Assembly: GCA_045604985.1 (NCBI GenBank)
Contig: JAZUPD010000066.1
Location: forward strand, 1 to 27,106
Direction: 5' to 3'
Length of the DNA stretch: 27,106 nucleotides
From: SIG710 sp045604985
Lineage (GTDB): Bacteria; Bacillota; Clostridia; Oscillospirales; CAG-272
Shown here: in pieces, positions 15,344 through 20,048 of the stretch
Position numbering within the stretch: the first letter of the stretch is position 1
Layout of the letters: each line of letters opens with the position of its first letter
The notes under the pieces: model-generated
Seen by the model: the letters and a program-made list of their open reading frames with translations, nothing else
Told to the model about the DNA's origin: nothing
Database searches by the model: none
Program-made: the position numbers and the translations under genes

Positions 15344-16240
15344 ATGTCAGGTAGATCAACAATTCTTCGTGCGATGACACAGGATGGAAGTGCGAGAATA
15401 CATGTTATAAATTCAACAAATATCGTCGACACGATGATAGAAAAATTCAAGCCGACTCCAACAGCAACTGCAGCGTTGGGCAGACTTCTTACGGCAACGT
15501 CTCTTATGGGTTGTATGATGGGTAATAAGGATGACACCATTTCTGTTACCGTAAACGGAGACGGTCCTGCAGGTAAGCTTATTGCGGTTGGCGACTATTA
15601 CGGAAATGTAAGGGGATATATTCAAAATCCCGATGTTGACGTTCCCAAAAAGCCAAACGGAAAGCTGGATGTGGGAGCTGCCGTCGGCCGAGGGAAGCTC
15701 AATATCGTACGCGATATAGGCGGCGAAGAACCTTATGTGGGTATGGCAGAGCTTGTGAGTGGCGAGATAGCAGAGGATATAGCTTCATATTATGCAACAA
15801 GCGAGCAAGTGCCAACGGTCTGTGCTTTGGGGGTTCTTGTTGATACCGACCATAGCTGCCAAAGTGCGGGTGGAGTGATAATTCAGCTTCTTCCTTTTGC
15901 GGATGAGGGTACCGTTGACCTTATCGAAAGAAACGCTGCATCTCTTACTAATATCTCAAGACTTTTCGACAAGGGACTTTCAAATAAGGAGATAGCGGAC
16001 ATCGCTCTTGCAGATATTCCATATGACCTTTTTGATGAGATAGAAGTGGAATACAAATGTACCTGCTCGAGGGAGCGAATGAAGAAAGCACTTCTATCAC
16101 TTAAAGAGAGGGAGATATACGATATGCTCCGTGAGCAAATTGAAGAGGGAAAACCAGAGGAACTTGAGATTTTTTGCCGTTTTTGTAATTCAAATTATGT
16201 GTTTACAAAGGCGGAAATAGATAAGGCATTTGGTAAATAA
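15344..16240 (+). CDS. hslO: Redox-regulated chaperone Hsp33
   Basis: Hsp33 is a cytosolic holdase that is activated by oxidation when zinc-binding cysteines form disulphides. The 298-aa product begins MSGRSTILRAMTQDGSARIHVINSTNIV and carries the core segments TPTATAALGRLLTATSLMG and GDYYGNVRGYIQNP. The C-terminal redox switch is complete, with CTC near residue 239 and CRFC near residue 280 (CxC plus CxxC). AAGGAAGTATTTTAA serves as the ribosome binding site. It closes the murC run, and no clear terminator follows before the tRNA promoter. Confidence 0.96.
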   Translation: MSGRSTILRAMTQDGSARIHVINSTNIVDTMIEKFKPTPTATAALGRLLTATSLMGCMMGNKDDTISVTVNGDGPAGKLIAVGDYYGNVRGYIQNPDVDVPKKPNGKLDVGAAVGRGKLNIVRDIGGEEPYVGMAELVSGEIAEDIASYYATSEQVPTVCALGVLVDTDHSCQSAGGVIIQLLPFADEGTVDLIERNAASLTNISRLFDKGLSNKEIADIALADIPYDLFDEIEVEYKCTCSRERMKKALLSLKEREIYDMLREQIEEGKPEELEIFCRFCNSNYVFTKAEIDKAFGK

Positions 16241-16280
16241 GAGAAATATAAAAAAAATTCAAAAAAATTCAAAAAAGGTA

Positions 16281-16309
16281 TTGACAAACCAAATATAAAG
16301 TGGTATAAT
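16281..16309 (+). promoter_or_regulatory. Consensus promoter of the tRNA operon
   Basis: A perfect TTGACA (16281-16286), 17-base spacer and perfect TATAAT (16304-16309) stand 35 bases before the first tRNA. This is the strongest promoter in the window. Confidence 0.95.
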
Positions 16310-16344
16310 ATGTACCGTTGTCACTGAAAAATGATGACGGACAT

Positions 16345-16420
16345 GGGAGCATAGCTCAGTTGGGAGAGCATCTGCCTTACAAGCAGAGGGTCATAGGTTC
16401 GAGCCCTATTGTTCCCACCA
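16345..16420 (+). tRNA. tRNA-Val (UAC)
   Basis: The 76-base cloverleaf includes an encoded CCA. The acceptor GGGAGCA pairs with TGTTCCC, the D arm is GCTCAGTTGGGAGAGC, the anticodon loop is CTTACAA with anticodon TAC, and the T arm contains GGTTCGAGCC. Confidence 0.97.
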
Positions 16421-16425
16421 TATTT

Positions 16426-16502
16426 GGCCCGGTAGTTCAGTTGGTTAGAACGCTAGCCTGTCACGCTAGAGGTCAGGGGTTCGAGTCCCCTTCGGGTCGC
16501 CA
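16426..16502 (+). tRNA. tRNA-Asp (GUC)
   Basis: This is a 77-base cloverleaf with CCA. The acceptor GGCCCGG pairs with TCGGGTC, with G-U pairs. The anticodon loop CTGTCAC has anticodon GTC and the discriminator base is G, as expected for Asp. It lies 5 bases after tRNA-Val. Confidence 0.97.
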
Positions 16503-16534
16503 AAATGAGTCTTGGAAATATCCTTGGCTTGTTT

Positions 16535-16610
<76 letters not shown>

Positions 16611-16633
16611 TTGCCGAGAAGTTATCTCGGTCT

Positions 16634-16709
16634 GCGGATTTAGCTCATTTGGTAGAGCGCGACCTTGCCAAGGTCGAGGTGGCGGGTTCGAGACCCGTAA
16701 TCCGCTCCA
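16634..16709 (+). tRNA. tRNA-Gly (GCC)
   Basis: This is a 76-base cloverleaf with CCA. The acceptor GCGGATT pairs with AATCCGC, and the anticodon stem CGACC/GGTCG encloses loop TTGCCAA with anticodon GCC. It is bounded by small hairpins at 16614-16630 and 16716-16737. Confidence 0.96.
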
Positions 16710-16746
16710 CAGAATGGGCACGATTATCGTCGTGCCCTAAATGTTC

Positions 16747-16820
16747 GGTGCCATGGCCAAGCGGTAAGGCAAAGGTCTGCAACACCTCTATCCCCAGTTC
16801 GATTCTGGGTGGCACCTCCA
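16747..16820 (+). tRNA. tRNA-Cys (GCA)
   Basis: This is a 74-base cloverleaf with CCA. The acceptor GGTGCCA pairs with TGGCACC, the short D loop is typical of tRNA-Cys, and loop CTGCAAC has anticodon GCA. The operon terminator follows at once. Confidence 0.96.
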
Positions 16821-16857
16821 AAAATTAAAGCGACCTTTCGAGGTCGCTTTAATTTTT
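16821..16857 (+). terminator. Terminator of the tRNA operon
   Basis: AATTAAAGCGACCT (16823-16836), loop TTCG and AGGTCGCTTTAATT (16841-16854) form a perfect 14-bp stem that ends in a T-tract. Confidence 0.95.
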
Positions 16858-16859
16858 AT

Positions 16860-16972
16860 CCAAGCCGACGAAGGAGGCTTGGTATGTAATCAATGCGCTT
16901 GCGCATTGTATGTAATTGCGACGAAGTCGCATATGGCATCACGACGGGGCGTGTATTTCTGTCGTCGGCTTG
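16860..16972. repeat. Palindrome-cluster repeat element with outer 11-bp inverted repeat
   Basis: The outer arms CAAGCCGACGA (16861-16871) and TCGTCGGCTTG (16962-16972) are perfectly complementary. Inside lie CAATGCGC-TT-GCGCATTG (16891-16908), TGCGAC-GAA-GTCGCA (16917-16931) and ACGAC/GTCGT (16941-16965). Identical TATGTAAT spacers stand at 16883-16890 and 16909-16916. A competing hairpin pairs CCAAGCC (16860-16866) with GGCTTGG (16876-16882). It looks like a MITE or structured repeat unit that landed after the tRNA operon. The next 120 bases (16973-17096) hold nothing I can assign. Confidence 0.65.
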
Positions 16973-17096
16973 ATATCAGTGCCATTTTCCAGCTTCGCAA
17001 GTCCTCGTCAAGCGTGTTTGCTAACATTAGCGAGGTGCAATATCCTTAAAGACTTGGTGATATGCTTTCTAAATTTAGACAGCACGGAAAGCGTGT

Positions 17097-17383
17097 GCCG
17101 AAACTGAAAGCCGGCTCAAACTGCTCTATAATACAAAGGTCATTGATGAGTCAACCTTTAAAACCTATCGTAATCTCTGCGGAAGAATACGAATTATCAA
17201 GTAACGCTCGCCCTTGTTCTTACTTTGTGTGTTCTTTTGAAAAATCCAAATAAGGATGATTTTGAGCGGGAAGCGCAAAGAGTAATCAGGAAAGCTCTTT
17301 ATATCACACAAAACAAAATCGACGAGCTGGACGAGACGAATGAACGTATTTTGAAATATTTCAAAGATAATATTGAAAAATAA
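17097..17383 (+). pseudogene. Frameshifted remnant of a small helical protein gene
   Basis: Two reading frames join to give one plausible protein. Frame one (17097-17204) reads AETESRLKLLYNTKVIDESTFKTYRNLCGRIRIIK and then stops. Frame two takes over near 17198 and reads QVTLALVLTLCVLLKNPNKDDFEREAQRVIRKALYITQNKIDELDETNERILKYFKDNIEK, stopping at 17383. The first part looks like a charged helical region and the second starts hydrophobic and ends in a charged helix. There is no start codon with a ribosome binding site, so the 5' end is missing too. I do not recognise the family. A single-base sequencing error at the join would restore the middle but not the start. Confidence 0.45.
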
Positions 17384-17401
17384 AGAAAAGTGTGATATAA
17401 T
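17373..17401 (+). promoter_or_regulatory. Promoter of the zinc-ribbon/DUF2085 pair
   Basis: TTGAAA (17373-17378), a 17-base spacer and a perfect TATAAT (17396-17401) overlap the end of the gene remnant and precede the start at 17432. Confidence 0.75.
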
Positions 17402-17431
17402 AAACCATAAAATGTTTTTCGAGGTAAGAAT

Positions 17432-17749
17432 ATGGGAAAATTATGTAAAAATTGTTCTACAGATAATCTTGACGAAAGTAAATTTTGTAGTAATTGCGGT
17501 TCTCCTTTGAATGATAATATTGGCACTCAAAACACAACGCAAACAACAAATCAGAACAAGATTATCTGCCCTATGTGTGGTTCAAGCGATATTCATTTTG
17601 TAACGATTCAATCGTCTCAAAATTTCGACAAGAGTGATGCTTGTTGCGGTTATTTGCTTTGCGGTCCTTTAGGTTTGCTATGCGGAGTAAAGGACAAGGA
17701 AGAAAGCAAAACTGTTAGAAAATGTATGTCCTGTAATCACGAGTTTTAA
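17432..17749 (+). CDS. Double zinc-ribbon protein
   Basis: The 105-aa product starts MGKLCKNCSTDNLDESKFCSNCGSPL, a classic short zinc ribbon with CxxC and CxxC. A Thr/Asn/Gln-rich linker follows, then a second ribbon in which CPMCGSSD pairs with CMSCNHEF at the C-terminus. Between the second pair lies CCGYLLCGPLGLLCG, a Cys/Gly-rich hydrophobic patch that may insert into or lie on a membrane. Proteins of this layout are common in Firmicutes and have no defined role. The ribosome binding site is CGAGGTAAGAAT. The DUF2085 gene follows after 10 bases. Confidence 0.8.
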   Translation: MGKLCKNCSTDNLDESKFCSNCGSPLNDNIGTQNTTQTTNQNKIICPMCGSSDIHFVTIQSSQNFDKSDACCGYLLCGPLGLLCGVKDKEESKTVRKCMSCNHEF

Positions 17750-17759
17750 TGTTATATAG

Positions 17760-18125
17760 ATGACAGAAAAGCAATTTTGGCGTTGGCAACGAGCTATGAT
17801 TTTTTTTAGAAAGGTGTTTCGTTGCCATCAATTAAGAGATAGGTCAATTATCATTAAGGGTGTGCAATTGCCATTATGTGCGAGATGTACCGGTATAGTG
17901 ATGGGTTTTTGCTTACTTGGACCGATAATTAGCGTATTTACTTTAGGAAATATATTTATATCTATCGCACTAATACTATGTATGTGTCTTGATGGATTTC
18001 TTCAATTAAAAAACATTATCCAGTCAACAAATTTTCGCAGAATTATAACCGGATTAGGATGCGGATACGGTCTGTTTTCTATCTTGTTGCATAGCATCGT
18101 TAATTTTGTTACCGTTCTGAAATAA
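17760..18125 (+). CDS. DUF2085-family membrane protein
   Basis: The 121-aa product contains CHQLRDRSIIIKGVQLPLCARCTGIVMGF (about residues 22-50), the DUF2085 signature CHQ-RS-G-Q-PLCARCTG. Three hydrophobic segments follow at about 45-60, 64-82 and 96-117. The family is of unknown function and predicted to lie in the cytoplasmic membrane. The ribosome binding site is weak, so it is probably translated after the zinc-ribbon gene 10 bases upstream. Right after its stop, the +1 frame (18121-18198) encodes another membrane-type helix ending ALIRKYL. This hints that the gene may originally have been longer and lost its tail by a frameshift in the AATAAAATAATAAT tract. Confidence 0.8.
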   Translation: MTEKQFWRWQRAMIFFRKVFRCHQLRDRSIIIKGVQLPLCARCTGIVMGFCLLGPIISVFTLGNIFISIALILCMCLDGFLQLKNIIQSTNFRRIITGLGCGYGLFSILLHSIVNFVTVLK

Positions 18126-18200
18126 AATAATAATACTGTTTTGTGTGTTGGGTATTTTATTTTTAATTGTAGTGGCATTGATAAGAAAATATTTATAATT

Positions 18201-18238
18201 GCAGCTTTTTTGTCAAGAAGTGTTGACAAAAAAGCTGC
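18201..18238. repeat. Perfect 16-bp inverted repeat
   Basis: GCAGCTTTTTTGTCAA (18201-18216) and its reverse complement (18223-18238) enclose a 6-base loop. There is no T-tract beyond the stem, so it may be a repeat-element end, not a simple terminator. Confidence 0.7.
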
Positions 18239-18245
18239 CAACCGA

Positions 18246-18272
18246 AAAACCCGAGATTTTCTCGGGTTTTCT
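18246..18272 (+). terminator. Terminator
   Basis: AAAACCCGAGA (18246-18256) and TCTCGGGTTTT (18260-18270) pair perfectly and are followed by CTTCATTTTT. It probably ends the zinc-ribbon/DUF2085 transcript. Confidence 0.8.
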
Positions 18273-18389
18273 TCATTTTTCGCCGTTTTACTCGCTTTTT
18301 TGAAATTCGGATTTTAGTGAAAATAAAAACATGCCAATCGGCATTTTCGGGCTAAGGACCAGAAATGAACTTTTTCCACTCCTTTTTGA

Positions 18390-18434
18390 GGAAGATATTT
18401 GTGATTTTTCATCGCAAATATCTTCCCTTTTTTC
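18390..18434 (+). terminator. Second strong terminator-like hairpin
   Basis: GGAAGATATTTG (18390-18401) pairs with CAAATATCTTCC (18415-18426), with further GAT/ATC pairing inside, and is followed by CTTTTTTTCG. No gene lies between this and the previous terminator. The bases 18273-18389 show only a small ATGCC/GGCAT hairpin at 18331. Confidence 0.75.
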
Positions 18435-18494
18435 GTTGTTTAAAAAAATCTTTGTAAAATAAATATGTCTGAAAGCAAAGAAAAGGCAGAATGG

Positions 18495-18523
18495 TTAAAA
18501 AGTTAATAGAAATATGATATAAT
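18495..18523 (+). promoter_or_regulatory. Promoter candidate upstream of the cotJ operon
   Basis: TTAAAA (18495-18500), 17 bases and TATAAT (18518-18523) look like a vegetative promoter. Nearer the operon, CATAAAAT (18621-18628) resembles a SigE/SigK-type minus-10, which would suit a spore-coat operon better, but I find no convincing minus-35 for it. Confidence 0.45.
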
Positions 18524-18535
18524 AAACTCATCATT

Positions 18536-18589
18536 ATGGGTGTTATTGCTATTATCGTAGTCACTGTCATTGCAGTAGTCTTCTCCTAA
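18536..18589 (+). CDS. Possible 17-residue hydrophobic peptide
   Basis: An ATG at 18536 opens MGVIAIIVVTVIAVVFS, a single hydrophobic helix, and closes with TAA. It starts about 12 bases after a TATAAT box and has no ribosome binding site, so if translated it would be almost leaderless. The all-hydrophobic composition is unusual for chance. It may equally be the end of a decayed membrane gene. No family is recognised. Confidence 0.2.
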   Translation: MGVIAIIVVTVIAVVFS

Positions 18590-18677
18590 CTTTTTATTAC
18601 TCACAAAAAGAAGATTTCGACATAAAATAAAAATAGGCGCAGAAAAATGACAAACTGCGCAGAAAAGGAGAAAACCG

Positions 18678-18956
18678 ATGCAACAAGACAGAAATTACAG
18701 ATATGCTCCCACATTTGCTGGCGAGAGACGTACTCTTCCTGCAATGGAGCAACTTCCGTCCTGCGGTGATTGCTGTGAGAACGGCGGTGGAGGAATGAAT
18801 GTCGCAGGCTGCGAGGGCAAAAGTGAAGATATGGTCCTTGCCATGTCTTATGTGCTGAGCCAGCCGTTTGAAAAGCTCTATGCGCCCGCAGACGCTATGA
18901 AGAGAGGTACGCTTTTTATGAAGCTGGATCTCCCTTATGGAGGTAGAGTATGGTGA
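18678..18956 (+). CDS. cotJA: Spore coat-associated protein CotJA
   Basis: CotJA, CotJB and CotJC form a small operon whose products go into the spore coat. The 92-aa product has a variable Cys/Gly-rich N-terminal half (SCGDCCENGGGGMNVAGCEG). The C-terminal half is conserved: AMSYVLSQPFEKLYAPADAMKRGTLFMKLDLPYGG matches the CotJA pattern. AAAAGGAGAAAACCG is the ribosome binding site. It overlaps cotJB by 7 bases. The operon is broken in its third gene, so CotJA and CotJB may be made without CotJC. Expression is expected in the mother cell. Confidence 0.88.
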   Translation: MQQDRNYRYAPTFAGERRTLPAMEQLPSCGDCCENGGGGMNVAGCEGKSEDMVLAMSYVLSQPFEKLYAPADAMKRGTLFMKLDLPYGGRVW

Positions 18957-19246
18957 GAAACAATAACGTGAGCATGAATTCAAGAAACAGAAATTCTGCA
19001 TTTGAGGAAATAAATAAGATCAGCTTTGTCATCGACGAGCTTCGGCTTTATCTTGATACCCACCCGGGCTGCACCGAGGCACTTATGATGATAAAGGAAT
19101 ATATGAAGAAGAGACACGATCTTTTGGCAGATTTCACCGCAAAATACGGTGCAATAACAGCTTATGCAATAAATGAAAGCGACGGAGAATGGCTCTGGAA
19201 CGCAGGTTATATGCCTTGGGAAAACGGCGAAGGAGGATATTGCTGA
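18950..19246 (+). CDS. cotJB: Spore coat protein CotJB
   Basis: The 98-aa product has the CotJB pattern: EINKISFVIDELRLYLDTHPGCTEALMMIKEYMKKRHDLLADFTAKYGAITAYAINESDGEWLWNAGYMPWE, with the conserved LDTHP, a central helix, YG, and the closing W-W-PWE aromatic cluster. Its start follows TGGAGGTAGAGT and overlaps cotJA. Its stop overlaps the ATG of cotJC (TGATG). These couplings show the original three-gene operon was intact before the interruption downstream. Confidence 0.9.
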   Translation: MVRNNNVSMNSRNRNSAFEEINKISFVIDELRLYLDTHPGCTEALMMIKEYMKKRHDLLADFTAKYGAITAYAINESDGEWLWNAGYMPWENGEGGYC

Positions 19247-19542
19247 TGTGGGAATATGAGAAGAGATTACAGTACCCTGTAAAGATAAAAAAACCGGACG
19301 CAAGAGCTGCGAAGGTTATCCTTTCGCAGTACGGCGGTCCCGACGGAGAACTCGGAGCATCGCTTCGCTATCTTTCCCAGCGTTTTGCAATGCCGGACCC
19401 AAGAGTAGCAGGACTTCTTACCGATATCGGTATATCTGTTATACATTGTGCATTTAATCATTTAACTACATTATTTGGCTTTATAGCTATGAAAAGTAAA
19501 GGGACAATTTCGAAACGGCGAAATTGTCCCTTGTGCTATTGA
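19246..19542 (+). pseudogene. cotJC: cotJC, 5' fragment interrupted by inserted DNA
   Basis: CotJC is a manganese-catalase-type spore coat protein of about 190-200 aa. Residues 1-62 (MWEYEKRLQYPVKIKKPD to PDPRVAGLLTDIG) follow the family closely, including QYGGPDGELGASLRYLSQR. After Gly62 (base 19431) the family continues TEELAHLE, with metal-ligand Glu and His. Here the sequence changes abruptly to ISVIHCAFNHLTTLFGFIAMKSKGTISKRRNCPLCY and stops at 19542, so 36 residues are foreign and the metal-binding four-helix core is absent. The fragment cannot be an active catalase. The rest of cotJC should lie beyond the inserted DNA. The junction sits at a 12-bp palindrome (19420-19431) followed by GTATA-TCTGT-TATAC (19430-19444). 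Confidence 0.85.
19499..19532. repeat. Perfect 14-bp inverted repeat near the insertion junction
   Basis: AAGGGACAATTTCG (19499-19512) and CGAAATTGTCCCTT (19519-19532) flank a 6-base loop, 68 bases inside the junction. No immediate T-tract follows (TGTGCTATTG). It may be an element-end structure or a remnant of a small repeat. Confidence 0.7.
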
Positions 19543-19711
19543 TTGTTTTTTATGCTTATTGGAATGCAAGTGTTTTTTGTTGAATTGTTATAAGTTTATT
19601 ATCTAAAAATATAAAAATTGAATTTGAATTTGCGACAGTTTTTTCTTTCTTCTAAAATAGTGTCACATTTTAAAAAAGTATTGCGTTCTCTCTATTTTAT
19701 GCGAAAAACAA

Positions 19712-19740
19712 TTGATTTTGTCGTAAAATTATGGTATAAT
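19712..19740 (+). promoter_or_regulatory. Promoter of the island regulator
   Basis: TTGATT (19712-19717), a 17-base spacer and a perfect TATAAT (19735-19740) lie 36 bases before the regulator's ATG. Confidence 0.8.
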
Positions 19741-19776
19741 AAGCTTAATGATTTATTTAGTGTGAGGAGAACCATT

Positions 19777-19989
19777 ATGGCTACATCTTACAAAAGACTT
19801 TGGAAATTGCTTATCGACAAGGACTTAAAGAAAAAAGATCTTTGCGAAATGGCAAACATAAGTACTTATACCATAGGCAAAATGAATAGAGGCGATAACA
19901 TTACAACCGATGTGCTGGTTCGTATTTGCAGTGCGCTCAATTGTTCAATAGAAGATATTATGGAAATTGTTCCTGAGGTTTCTAAATAA
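19777..19989 (+). CDS. Small Cro/C1-type HTH regulator
   Basis: The 70-aa protein, MATSYKRLWKLLIDKDLKKKDLCEMANISTYTIGKMNRGDNITTDVLVRICSALNCSIEDIMEIV, is a stand-alone Xre/HTH_26-type DNA-binding domain with the helix-turn-helix at about residues 18-40. A longer frame exists upstream, but the ATG at 19777 follows TGAGGAGAACCATT and begins the domain correctly. It is the first gene of the island and stands 59 bases before the helicase gene, whose promoter region contains a short inverted repeat. It is thus likely to control the modification locus, in the manner of restriction-modification controller proteins. This role is inferred from position. Confidence 0.85.
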   Translation: MATSYKRLWKLLIDKDLKKKDLCEMANISTYTIGKMNRGDNITTDVLVRICSALNCSIEDIMEIVPEVSK

Positions 19990-19991
19990 TT

Positions 19992-20020
19992 TTTACAGTC
20001 CGTTTTAATGGACATAATAT
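19992..20020 (+). promoter_or_regulatory. Helicase operon promoter with operator-like inverted repeat
   Basis: TTTACA (19992-19997), 17 bases and TAATAT (20015-20020) form a weak promoter. Its spacer holds GTCC-N8-GGAC (19998-20001 with 20010-20013), a twofold-symmetric site of a size suited to the HTH regulator just upstream. Confidence 0.4.
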
Positions 20021-20048
20021 CATTTAGACTTATATAAGGAGAAATCTT

